Origin: Alkalihalobacillus sp. AL-G
GTDB taxonomy: Bacteria; Bacillota; Bacilli; Bacillales; Fictibacillaceae
Direction of reading: 5' to 3'
NCBI RefSeq assembly: GCF_030643805.1
Contig: NZ_CP094656.1
Span: forward strand, 2,666,001-2,730,000
DNA: 64,000 nt
Shown here: positions 56,472-64,000 of the stretch, piece after piece
Numbering within the stretch: position 1 is the first letter of the stretch
How the letters are laid out: every line of letters starts with the position of its first letter
Notes under the pieces: generated by a model
Seen by the model: the letters and a program-made list of their open reading frames with translations, nothing else
Told to the model about the DNA's origin: nothing
Database searches by the model: none
Translations under genes and position numbers: made by a program

Positions 56472-57437
56472 TCATTTATTATTTTGTTGTTCATATGCAT
56501 TTATGATTTTTTGGACGAGCGGATGACGCACAACATCTGATTGTTCCATAAATACAAGTCGAATTCCTTTAATATCACTCAGGATTTTCTGGGCAATCTG
56601 AAGTCCGGATTCCTTTCCTTTAGGAAGGTCCACTTGTGTAATGTCACCTGTTATGATCATTTTTGAACCAAAGCCTAACCGGGTAAGAAACATTTTCATT
56701 TGTTCGGGTGTCGTATTTTGAGCCTCATCTAATAACACAAATGCTTCATCCAGCGTTCGACCACGCATATATGCGAGCGGAGCAATTTCGATTGTTCCAC
56801 GATCGATCAGCCGTTCTGTATGTTCAACACCTAGCAGGTCATGGAGAGCATCATAAAGAGGACGTAAATAAGGATCGACTTTTTCTTTAAGGTCACCTGG
56901 TAAAAAACCAAGACTTTCCCCTGCCTCGACTGCAGGACGCGTAAGAATGATCTTCTTGATTGAACCTTCCTTCATTGCTTTCACTGCCATCACTACCGCT
57001 AAATACGTCTTCCCTGTACCCGCAGGTCCTATTCCAAAGACAAGATCATTTTTTTTGATCGCATTTATGTAGTAACGTTGGCCGAGTGTTTTAGCTCGAA
57101 TCGGCTTTCCTTTTACGTTTGTCGTTATTTCTTCCTCATATAATTGATCAAGCTCGTCAAGGAGCCCTTGCTGTGCAAGCTGAATCGCATAGATTACATC
57201 ACGTTCTGAAAGTGTCGCCCCTTTTCGCACCAGAGTCAAAAGAGAATTCAAAACTTCCTCCACAAGCTGGGCGGTTTCCTCATCTCCAGAGACAGCTACC
57301 CCTCCACCGCGAGTGACAATTTCTACCCCAAGTGTTTGTTCAATACTTTTTAAATGTGAATCATTGGGGCCAAATAACGTCATTCCTTCTGACGGATTTT
57401 CAATTTGTAAAGTTTTTATGTTTAAGCGCTCGGACAA
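56472..57437 (-). CDS. phoH: PhoH-like ATPase (YqfE)
   Basis: 321 residues. An N-terminal KH-like part (about 15-75) precedes a P-loop ATPase domain with GPAGTGKTYLAV, RPAVEAGESLGFLPGD and LLDEAQNTTPEQMKMFLTR. PhoH proteins probably act on RNA with YbeY; despite the name a direct phosphate role is not shown here. Six bases after yqfD. Followed by a terminator before yqfF. Confidence 0.95.
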   Translation of the reverse strand: MSERLNIKTLQIENPSEGMTLFGPNDSHLKSIEQTLGVEIVTRGGGVAVSGDEETAQLVEEVLNSLLTLVRKGATLSERDVIYAIQLAQQGLLDELDQLYEEEITTNVKGKPIRAKTLGQRYYINAIKKNDLVFGIGPAGTGKTYLAVVMAVKAMKEGSIKKIILTRPAVEAGESLGFLPGDLKEKVDPYLRPLYDALHDLLGVEHTERLIDRGTIEIAPLAYMRGRTLDEAFVLLDEAQNTTPEQMKMFLTRLGFGSKMIITGDITQVDLPKGKESGLQIAQKILSDIKGIRLVFMEQSDVVRHPLVQKIINAYEQQNNK

Positions 57438-57443
57438 TATGGC

Positions 57444-58631
57444 TCAATCTCCTCCAACTATCGGTTGTTCTGTTGCAATGTTTTCAATTACTGTAAAGTG
57501 CATGGATACGTTTACTTTACCATTGTCTAAAGTGTGGTGCAAAATTTTTCCGCTTTTGATTTCAGCATCGTCATCCAATTTATTTTCGAGATCTTCTTTA
57601 GCCATTTCCTTTGCAATTGAAACCGCATCTGCTTCTGAGTAGCTTCTTGTTACTTTTTCTGCTTCTAGTATGTCTTTTTGAATATAATAAACAGGTAGTT
57701 CCCATTTGAGAAATCGAAATGTTTTTGTCTCAATTAATGGTTCGTATAATTTATATTCAATAGAATCAAACCCCCATATTGGAATCCTCCATCCGAAAAG
57801 GGAGACATAGTGCTTTGTAGTCCTCTCACCGGTGTACGTGTTATATTTCGAGGTCAGCGACACCGTCGTATCGGTTACATACCAAACCTCACCGTACACT
57901 TTACCTTTTGCAGCTACGGTTTTCGTATTCTTATCCTTTCCAATATACCCTGAAACTAATAAGTCTCCTTCATTTACTGTCTGATTGACCTCTACCTTGG
58001 GCTGTCCTTTTTCTACATACATTTTCGTAATGACTGCTTCTTTCTTAGCGACAAGATTTTGTGGACTGAGCGTCTCAACTTCCTCCGGTAATTCTTTTTC
58101 AACGACACGGAAATGAAATGTTGTCCCCTCTAACGTTACGCCTACCCAAGTGACCTCGTCCATTTTTTCAGTGACAAGATGCTGAACAGAGCGGACATCA
58201 GGTAACATGAACAACAGCTTTCCTTTTTCAATACCCAGTTCATCGATGATTTTACGTAAATGATGCTCTGTTTTCGGTTGTGCACCAGTAATTTGTATGT
58301 TCCAGACCATGTTGGATAATAGAAATACGATGACTAAAAATAAGCCGATCCCTAATACAAATCCACTTCTGGAAATAATTTGTTTCAGTAAAAAAGGGAT
58401 TCCTTTCTTCTTTAAAACTTTAAATGTACACCCACTCTTTCTCAGGCCTGTTTTGATCCGTAATGCATCCTCTAAAAACATGTTCAATTCCAGTTCATTA
58501 TCTTTTTTTCGCTTAATGTCCCACAGCTGGATGCCGTTATGAAGACAATAATTCAAAAACCGTTCAGCATGCTTTCCTTCAACCAGGATAATAACTGTTC
58601 CGTAGAGATACTTTGTCCAATTTTTCTTCAT
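57444..58631 (-). CDS. yqfD: Sporulation protein YqfD
   Basis: 395 residues. A cytoplasmic N-terminal part (about 1-85) with basic patches, one membrane span near 88-108 (GFVLGIGLFLVIVFLLSNMV), and an extracytoplasmic beta-rich part with NQTVNEGDLLVSGYIG and LFGWRIPIWGFDSIEYKLYE. YqfD is a mother-cell sporulation stage IV protein of unknown biochemistry. AGGGGAGGAGCC precedes the ATG. Forms a unit with yqfC and phoH. Confidence 0.92.
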   Translation of the reverse strand: MKKNWTKYLYGTVIILVEGKHAERFLNYCLHNGIQLWDIKRKKDNELELNMFLEDALRIKTGLRKSGCTFKVLKKKGIPFLLKQIISRSGFVLGIGLFLVIVFLLSNMVWNIQITGAQPKTEHHLRKIIDELGIEKGKLLFMLPDVRSVQHLVTEKMDEVTWVGVTLEGTTFHFRVVEKELPEEVETLSPQNLVAKKEAVITKMYVEKGQPKVEVNQTVNEGDLLVSGYIGKDKNTKTVAAKGKVYGEVWYVTDTTVSLTSKYNTYTGERTTKHYVSLFGWRIPIWGFDSIEYKLYEPLIETKTFRFLKWELPVYYIQKDILEAEKVTRSYSEADAVSIAKEMAKEDLENKLDDDAEIKSGKILHHTLDNGKVNVSMHFTVIENIATEQPIVGGD

Positions 58632-58706
58632 GGCTCCTCCCCTAAACCTGTTTATTTTCGAGTTTGAATAGTCAATGAAACACTAATAGAAGCTTAAACA
58701 CCCTAA

Positions 58707-58988
58707 TTAAATATCTATATACTGAACATCCAAGATTTTACCCTCTAATAATATTTCTTCTGGAAGAATCGTTTTTAAAACAAATTCATTTCCCTTTATG
58801 AGTAGTTCTCCTTGTTGAAGTCGTAAGCGGAGTTCTTCATTGGAAAATTGCAACACACCCCGATGATTTTCGATGTAAATGTGTAAATGGCCGATCATTG
58901 TTATTCTTGGTAAGTCCATGACGACGTCCGCAGGTAACTCTAAGGAACGGGTCATCCATCTTTTTAATTTATGTTTCAATCTCGCCAT
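58707..58988 (-). CDS. yqfC: Sporulation protein YqfC
   Basis: 93 residues. A basic start (MARLKHKLKRWMTRSLELP) is followed by a YabP/YqfC-type beta domain: DLPRITMIGHLHIYIENHRG and LLIKGNEFVLKTI. YqfC and YabP mark spore formers and act with YqfD in the mother cell. Start at 58988 follows GAGAGGGGGTTCGACC; an in-frame codon six positions earlier contains that site. Confidence 0.9.
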   Translation of the reverse strand: MARLKHKLKRWMTRSLELPADVVMDLPRITMIGHLHIYIENHRGVLQFSNEELRLRLQQGELLIKGNEFVLKTILPEEILLEGKILDVQYIDI

Positions 58989-59207
58989 GGTCGAACCCCC
59001 TCTCAACTCATTTTTATGAACAAAAGGCTAAAACTATCACTCTAAACATTGTCATCTTACGAAAGTGTGAAGTTTCGTCAATTTTGTTCCACCTGTTCTC
59101 ATTCAGGCACAAGCGACGACGAGAAGCTAGAAGTTCCAGTTGGATAGTAAATGCTTGGAATAAACCGCATAATAAAAAAGGAAGATCCGAGTGGACCTTC
59201 CTTTTTA

Positions 59208-59663
59208 CTAATTTATATTTTTTTGATGCACACGAGTCAATGTGGAATGTGGTTTTTTTGAACGTGGGGGGCCGAGTACTTCCGACCATATGACCCCTTG
59301 AGCAACCCGATCAGGATCAGGGACCAGCTTACCACGCGCTTTTTGTGTCCTCTTCACATTAGGTTTTCGTACTCGCTTATTCGTGTCCTCCGATTCGAAC
59401 TCGGAACGTTTCGCCTCAAAAGAATTCTGTCGGTTCCGATCCATGTTCATTTTTCGATCTGTGCGATTGAAAGAATCCTTTTCCTTATCAACCTCAACCT
59501 TTTCTGCCTCCATCATGACTTGTCTTTTTGGCTTAGGCTTTTGAGGATCTTGTTTCTCTTTAGCTCTATCAAGCTGCCGCTTGAAAAACTGAAATAAGCC
59601 CCCAAGAATCAATATAGCGAAAAAGAGATTGCTCATCACTAGATCAAAAATTGCTTCAAGCAC
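59208..59663 (-). CDS. yqfB: YqfB-like charged membrane-anchored protein
   Basis: 151 residues. One N-terminal membrane span (MLEAIFDLVMSNLFFAILIL), then a long charged, low-complexity stretch (KEKQDPQKPKPKRQV, DRKMNMDRNRQNS) and a C-terminal QGVIWSEVLGPPRSKKPH. No known domain. It starts one base before the floA stop ends, so it is coupled to floA. The position corresponds to B. subtilis yqfB. Possibly an accessory of the flotillin complex. Confidence 0.7.
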   Translation of the reverse strand: MLEAIFDLVMSNLFFAILILGGLFQFFKRQLDRAKEKQDPQKPKPKRQVMMEAEKVEVDKEKDSFNRTDRKMNMDRNRQNSFEAKRSEFESEDTNKRVRKPNVKRTQKARGKLVPDPDRVAQGVIWSEVLGPPRSKKPHSTLTRVHQKNIN

Positions 59664-60673
59664 TAGTATGTGCCTCCTCCACCAGAAGAATTATCGTCTT
59701 CGTCAGGGTTACTAGCTTTTCCAATCGATCCTCTCATATCAGTATCCGCTTTTATATTATGGTAGTTCATGTAATCCATGACACCGATATTTCCTGACCG
59801 GAGAGCTTCTGCCATTGCCAACGGAACTTCAGCCTCTGCTTCAACCACTTTTGCTCTCATTTCTTCAACACGAGCCTTCATTTCTTGCTCTTGTGCTACG
59901 GCCATTGCACGACGTTCTTCCGCCTTTGCTTGAGCGATTTTCTTATCCGCCTCAGCCTGTTCGGTCTGTAATTCTGCTCCAATGTTTTTACCGATATCAA
60001 CATCGGCGATATCGATGGAGAGGATTTCAAAGGCAGTTCCGGCATCCAGTCCTTTTGTTAATACGGTTTGTGAAATCAAGTCCGGGTTTTCCAACACTTT
60101 TTTATGGTTGCCTGAAGAACCGATCGTACTGACGATTCCTTCACCAACTCGAGCGATTACCGTATCTTCACCGGCACCACCGACAAGACGTTCAATGTTT
60201 GCCCGAACTGTAATACGAGCTTTCGCTTTAACTTCAATCCCGTCCATCGCCACACCCGCAATAAACGGCGTTTCAATTACTTTCGGATTCACACTCATTT
60301 GTACGGCTTCTAAAACATCACGTCCAGCAAGATCGATCGCTGCAGAACGCTCAAAGCTTAATTCAATATTTGCTCGATGTGCAGCGATTAATGCATTGAC
60401 GACTCTATCAACATTACCACCTGCAAGGTAATGGCTTTCAAGCTGATTAATACTAAGGTCAAGACCGGCTTTCACCGCTTTGATTAATGGATTTACCACT
60501 CTTGATGGAATTACACGTCTCAAACGCATTCCGATCAATGTGAAAATACTTATTCTGACACCTGCTGCTAGAGCTGAAATCCAAAGTGCAACGGGCACAA
60601 ATGTAAATAGTACGATAAGTGCAATCAACACTGCACCTATAATTAGAATTAAAGATAATAAACCTGGATCCAT
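59663..60673 (-). CDS. floA: Flotillin-like protein FloA
   Basis: 336 residues. A hydrophobic hairpin at the N-terminus (about 5-45) is followed by a flotillin/SPFH domain ([20 protein letters not shown]) and the Glu/Ala-rich coil ([20 protein letters not shown]). It organises functional membrane microdomains. Bacillus name yqfA. Situated after NfeD2 (yqeZ), its usual partner. A glycine-rich tail (NSSGGGGTY) ends it. Confidence 0.95.
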   Translation of the reverse strand: MDPGLLSLILIIGAVLIALIVLFTFVPVALWISALAAGVRISIFTLIGMRLRRVIPSRVVNPLIKAVKAGLDLSINQLESHYLAGGNVDRVVNALIAAHRANIELSFERSAAIDLAGRDVLEAVQMSVNPKVIETPFIAGVAMDGIEVKAKARITVRANIERLVGGAGEDTVIARVGEGIVSTIGSSGNHKKVLENPDLISQTVLTKGLDAGTAFEILSIDIADVDIGKNIGAELQTEQAEADKKIAQAKAEERRAMAVAQEQEMKARVEEMRAKVVEAEAEVPLAMAEALRSGNIGVMDYMNYHNIKADTDMRGSIGKASNPDEDDNSSGGGGTY

Positions 60674-60702
60674 AAGTAAATACCCCCTATATTTTTTTAA
60701 TC

Positions 60703-60744
60703 GTTGTTCAAAAAGGAGCTTGAAGTCCTTTTGAGCATCCTCTT
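60703..60744 (+). repeat. Possible fragment of the MITE-like repeat
   Basis: GTTGTTCAAAAAGGAGCTTG then CCTTTTGAGCATCCTCTT shows both end motifs in only 40 bases, so it may be an internally deleted copy. It lies between yqeZ and floA. Confidence 0.35.
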
Positions 60745-62076
60745 CTACTCTTTTAATTCTCTTACTACAATACGAGAACCTTCTGTTTTAATTATTTTAA
60801 TGGTTTTGTTTGCGGATATGTATCCACCTTCCGTTACAACGTCATACCGTTCATCGTCGATCACTGCAGTCCCTGATGGACGTAACGGTGTAAGGGTAGT
60901 ACCTGTTGCTCCAATCAGCTCCATTCTTGTTTCATTAGAAATGTAGCCCAGGTCCTTAGACGTTGTATCAAATAAGATCACTTTCCTTAATGGGCCATTA
61001 TAACCAAAATGCTTTAAAAATAATACTGAAACAATAACCGTTGCTACTAATGCGATCAAGATTGATAACAAGATATTGGTTAAAGAACCACCAGCTAAAA
61101 TGATCCCAGTCATAATGGCTACAACTCCTACAATACCAAGTATACCTCCAGGAGCAAATATCTCAACTACGATTAAGATGACACCTACCGCGAATAATAT
61201 TAAGGACTCCCAGCCCGCAAGACCCGCAATCATATGTCCGAAAAAGAATAATAGCAACGAACCGAGACCCAGTGCTCCAGGAATTCCAAAACCAGGCGTA
61301 TAAAGTTCAAGAACAAGCCCGATACTCCCGATTGAAAGCAATATAGGTACAACAACCGGATGAGTAACGAATCCCGCTATTTTCTCAGCTAAACTTTCCT
61401 CAATGTCATTAACCTGTGCATCAGGTATTCCTAAATATTTCAGTAGTTCATCACGGTCCGCTACGATTTTTTCAGCGTACCCAACTTCTAATGCCTGCTC
61501 AGCGGTTAACGTAAGTAGTTCTCCTTTTTCGACACCTAGATCCTCAAGGACGACATCCTCATCGGCCATCGCCTTTGCATAGATTGGGTCACGTTCATTC
61601 AACTTAGCCGATGCCGTCATCTCGGCAAGCCATGCTGACTGTGCCTTTTTGCCAGCAGCATTTCCCGCTGAATCGATCACTGCAGCAGAACCCATCGTGG
61701 TTGAAGGTTGCATGACAATTTGATCCGCATTCAAGGCAATATAAGCACCTGCAGAAAAAGCTTGCTTTGTCACAAACGCAATGACAGGAACATCTGATTC
61801 TCTTAAAATTTCAGCAATATTGCCTGCGGCGTCGACCCTACCTCCCGGTGTATCCAGCTCTAAAACAAGGAAATCCGCATGATTTTTCTCAGCGGTGTTC
61901 ACAGCCCGTTTCAAAAAGCCCTCTAATCCTCTCTCAACGACATCGTGAACCGGTGCAACATAAACTACCGCTTTATCGCTTTCTGCATAGGAAGATTGAA
62001 ATTGCAGAAGAAATGCCGGGAAGATAAACAATGTGATGAACAGTAACAGCTTTACCTTGTTGATTTTTCGACCCAT
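60745..62076 (-). CDS. yqeZ: NfeD family membrane serine protease (YqeZ)
   Basis: 443 residues. Signal peptide (about 1-31), a ClpP-class protease domain with the catalytic serine in [15 protein letters not shown] and STTMGSA, a basic residue in [13 protein letters not shown], then four membrane spans (about 230-360) and a C-terminal OB domain ([20 protein letters not shown]). The ATG at 62076 follows AAAGGGGGACTTGGG. Acts with FloA. Residues of the long form are complete. Confidence 0.92.
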   Translation of the reverse strand: MGRKINKVKLLLFITLFIFPAFLLQFQSSYAESDKAVVYVAPVHDVVERGLEGFLKRAVNTAEKNHADFLVLELDTPGGRVDAAGNIAEILRESDVPVIAFVTKQAFSAGAYIALNADQIVMQPSTTMGSAAVIDSAGNAAGKKAQSAWLAEMTASAKLNERDPIYAKAMADEDVVLEDLGVEKGELLTLTAEQALEVGYAEKIVADRDELLKYLGIPDAQVNDIEESLAEKIAGFVTHPVVVPILLSIGSIGLVLELYTPGFGIPGALGLGSLLLFFFGHMIAGLAGWESLILFAVGVILIVVEIFAPGGILGIVGVVAIMTGIILAGGSLTNILLSILIALVATVIVSVLFLKHFGYNGPLRKVILFDTTSKDLGYISNETRMELIGATGTTLTPLRPSGTAVIDDERYDVVTEGGYISANKTIKIIKTEGSRIVVRELKE

Positions 62077-62149
62077 ACCCCCAAGTCCCCCTTTCTTTCC
62101 TACCCTATCTACGTATTTATGACCCCTTTGGTTTCATAATATGTAATTT

Positions 62150-62190
62150 ATACATAAAAAATAAGGTTGACTGCATCGAGCCAACCTTAC
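62150..62190 (-). terminator. Terminator of rpsU-yqeY
   Basis: Minus-strand AAGGTTG (62182-62188) and CAACCTT (62163-62169) pair, followed by ATTTTTTATG. Confidence 0.8.
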
Positions 62191-62199
62191 TTTAATGTA

Positions 62200-62643
62200 T
62201 TACGATAAGTGCTTTTGAACTAATCGATTCACGAGTCCGCCATCCGCTTTCCCTTTTACTTTGGGCATGATGGCTCCCATGACTTTCCCCATATCCTGTT
62301 TAGAGGTGGCTCCAACTTGTTCAACTGTTGCTTTTACAAGCTTTTCAACCTCTTCATCGGATAACTGTTTTGGAAGATACTCATTGAGTACTTCAAGCTC
62401 TTGATGTAAGTTTGCGACTAGGTCATCACGACCTGCCTTTTCGAATTCCTGGAGGGAGTCTTTACGTTGTTTAACTTCACGTGAAAGAACTGTCAATTCC
62501 TCTTCCTCGTTCAATTCGTGTCCTAACTTGATCGACTCGTTTTGAAGAGAGGCCTTAACCATGCGAATGACCGTCAGTTTTTGTTTCTCTCTGTTTTTCA
62601 TCGCTTGCTTCATATCTTGATTCAAACGGTCAAGAAGACTCAA
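62200..62643 (-). CDS. yqeY: GatB/YqeY domain protein
   Basis: 147 residues. [20 protein letters not shown] opens the GatB/YqeY family; the ending has [23 protein letters not shown]. It resembles the tail of the amidotransferase subunit GatB and may bind tRNA; function unknown. The start is a TTG at 62643, behind AGAGAGGGTG, which gives the family's usual length. Sixteen bases after rpsU, as in other Firmicutes. Confidence 0.93.
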   Translation of the reverse strand: MSLLDRLNQDMKQAMKNREKQKLTVIRMVKASLQNESIKLGHELNEEEELTVLSREVKQRKDSLQEFEKAGRDDLVANLHQELEVLNEYLPKQLSDEEVEKLVKATVEQVGATSKQDMGKVMGAIMPKVKGKADGGLVNRLVQKHLS

Positions 62644-62658
62644 ATTGAACACCCTCTC

Positions 62659-62835
62659 TTAGAACTTACGCTTACGAGCTGCTTCAGACTTCTTCTTACG
62701 CTTGACGCTGGGCTTTTCGTAGTGCTTACGCTTACGTACCTCAGCCATTGTTCCTTCTTTAGAAACGTTACGCTTAAAGCGACGAAGTGCATCTTCTATA
62801 GATTCGTTCTTGCGAACACTTGTTCTAATAGACAT
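62659..62835 (-). CDS. rpsU: 30S ribosomal protein S21
   Basis: 58 residues: [20 protein letters not shown], then [20 protein letters not shown] and a very basic tail ending EAARKRKF. Length and sequence are typical of Firmicute S21, a small-subunit protein near the anti-Shine-Dalgarno region. GGAGGGAGGGAAATAA precedes the ATG. First gene of rpsU-yqeY. Divergent to the Na/Pi transporter at 63014. Confidence 0.97.
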   Translation of the reverse strand: MSIRTSVRKNESIEDALRRFKRNVSKEGTMAEVRKRKHYEKPSVKRKKKSEAARKRKF

Positions 62836-63013
62836 TTATTTCCCTCCCTCCAAGCTCCTTCAAAAAAATAGAAAAGGAGCGAAAAACCATATCTTATAAC
62901 ATTATAATATATGCCCTTTTTTCTAGTCAACTTTATTTGGTAATAATCCATGCATTATTTGGTCATGCACTTACGAACTCGTCCATAAAATGAAATGAGG
63001 TGGTGATAATCGG

Positions 63014-63946
63014 ATGACAGAAATCGTTTCATTATTTGGCGTCTATCTCATGATCTTTCTGTTTGGGATGACTGTCATGCGGCTAGGATTGAATACAGCA
63101 TCGCAACACACATTTAAAAAAATGCTTCTAAAGTATACCAATACACCATGGAAAGGATTTCTCCTCGGTATTTTGATTACAGCCATCGTTCAAAGCAGCT
63201 CTGCTGTAATGGTCATTCTTGTAGGACTCGTCGCTGCAAATTTAATGTCATTTCGTCAATCCATCGGAATCATTTTAGGAACGAATATCGGGACGACGAT
63301 TACAACAGAAATTATATCATTTGATTTGGATCAGCTCATTCTTCCGTTTGTTCTTGTTGGTGCGCTTTGTATTTTCATAAAAGGCAGAGCATTTTTTTGT
63401 ACTGGTTGTGCAGTCTTCGGATTGGGCTGCATGTTTTTAGCAATGAACGGATTTGAATCCCTGGCAAATCCGATTACGAGTTTAAGCTGGATCCAGCACT
63501 TTCTTCAGATGACGAACAATCATATTTTTTACGGGTTAGGCCTTGGCACGGCAATGACAGCAATAATACAATCAAGTACAGCTACTACGGCAATTATCAT
63601 GGCTTTAATGAATGAAAATATCCTATCCCTTTCATCCGGAATTACAATTTTGCTTGGTGCAAATATCGGAACGTGTGTAACGGCACTTCTTGCGTCAATC
63701 GGTACAATTCGAGAAGCCAAGTTTGTTGCAATGGCACACATTTGGGTGAATCTGTTCGGTGTCGCGTTTTTCTTGCCATTTCTGAATCTTTTCAGTGAAC
63801 TAATAAACGTATTAACGTATTTACCAGATGTCCAAATTGCACATGCCAGCGTAATATTCAATGTAATATCATCACTGTTGTTATTGCCGTGTGCGGGTAT
63901 ATTAGCCTCGTTCATTACGAAGATCCATGGACGGAAAGTCGCTTGA
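63014..63946 (+). CDS. yqeW: Na+/phosphate cotransporter YqeW
   Basis: 310 residues with two Na/Pi repeats carrying QSSSAVMVILVG and QSSTATTAIIMA and the GTNIGTTITTE and GANIGTCVTALLA loops; about eight membrane spans. No PhoU tail, unlike the paralogue at 18554. It imports phosphate with sodium. Next to rpsU, as in B. subtilis yqeW. ATGAGGTGGTGATAATCGG precedes the ATG, with AGGTGGTG as ribosome site. Confidence 0.93.
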   Translation: MTEIVSLFGVYLMIFLFGMTVMRLGLNTASQHTFKKMLLKYTNTPWKGFLLGILITAIVQSSSAVMVILVGLVAANLMSFRQSIGIILGTNIGTTITTEIISFDLDQLILPFVLVGALCIFIKGRAFFCTGCAVFGLGCMFLAMNGFESLANPITSLSWIQHFLQMTNNHIFYGLGLGTAMTAIIQSSTATTAIIMALMNENILSLSSGITILLGANIGTCVTALLASIGTIREAKFVAMAHIWVNLFGVAFFLPFLNLFSELINVLTYLPDVQIAHASVIFNVISSLLLLPCAGILASFITKIHGRKVA

Positions 63947-64000
63947 GAAAAAATGAACGTCACTTTTTGTTATTAAATTAAAGCGATAAAGTGCCGGTCC

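Noticed and set aside
59084-59293. Open frame on the plus strand between yqfC and yqfB
   Set aside because: It overlaps the end of yqfB on the other strand, has no ribosome site and no protein character.

Overview
The window looks like a chromosomal core segment of a low-GC Gram-positive endospore former of the Bacillaceae. The evidence is gene order: (read on the minus strand) yqeW / rpsU-yqeY-yqeZ-floA-yqfB-yqfC-yqfD-phoH-yqfF-ybeY-dgkA-cdd-era-yqzL-recO-glyQS-ccpN-yqfL, yqxD-dnaG-sigA, cccA-trmK-yqfO, ispH-yqfQ-cshB-nfo-yqfT, zur-ispG-yqfZ-yqgB-yqgC-sodA-yqgE-pbpA-pst-rpmG-yqgN is the backbone known from Bacillus subtilis. AGGAGG-type ribosome binding sites, a glycine T-box, PHO boxes and a Zur-type operator agree with this. 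The strain is not B. subtilis: several genes and many small repeats are inserted.

Layout. 1-350: cut yqgN and an L33 gene without a zinc ribbon. 556-6412: a three-gene minus-strand cassette of unknown biological role (HTH-DUF4912 protein; GH57 branching-enzyme domain fused to a GT4 glycosyltransferase; sugar nucleotidyltransferase fused to a phosphomannomutase-like domain that has lost its catalytic motifs). 6772-7482: two small envelope proteins. 7633-12188: phoU-pstBAC-pstS behind four 11-bp-spaced PHO-box repeats. 12353-16910: PBP2, a transporter, an unknown small protein, superoxide dismutase. 17076-17876: a seven-tRNA operon with a perfect 76-bp tandem duplication in one spacer. 18068-24611: YqgC, a Na/Pi cotransporter with its own PHO-box-like repeats, YqgB, a DUF1002 protein, YqfZ, IspG, YqfX, DUF1540. 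24698-26870: zur and znuBC with a Zur-box match. 27020-31236: a lytic transglycosylase, purine permease, orphan PAS kinase, YqfT. 31319-38198: Nfo, CshB, YqfQ, IspH, YqfO, TrmK, cytochrome c550. 38391-41358: an acyl-CoA synthetase/dehydrogenase pair inserted next to sigA. 41747-62835: the macromolecular synthesis and yqf clusters. 63014-63946: a second Na/Pi cotransporter.

How the parts fit: phosphate supply is strongly represented (ABC importer, PhoU, two Na/Pi transporters, two PHO-box arrays). Zinc economy appears as Zur, ZnuBC and the zinc-free L33 variant. IspG and IspH give the last two steps of the MEP isoprenoid pathway. CcpN and YqfL form the known gluconeogenesis control pair. The dnaG-sigA, glyQS, recO-era and rpsU-phoH groups are housekeeping.

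Three families of short intergenic elements recur: an AAAGAAAACT-core repeat that sits close to transcription terminators (five copies), a MITE-like element bounded by GTTCAAAAAG inverted ends (three copies plus fragments), and large-loop terminator elements (two copies). The best candidate for an undescribed system is the 556-6412 cassette. All functional names come from reading motifs and gene order; no database search was possible.
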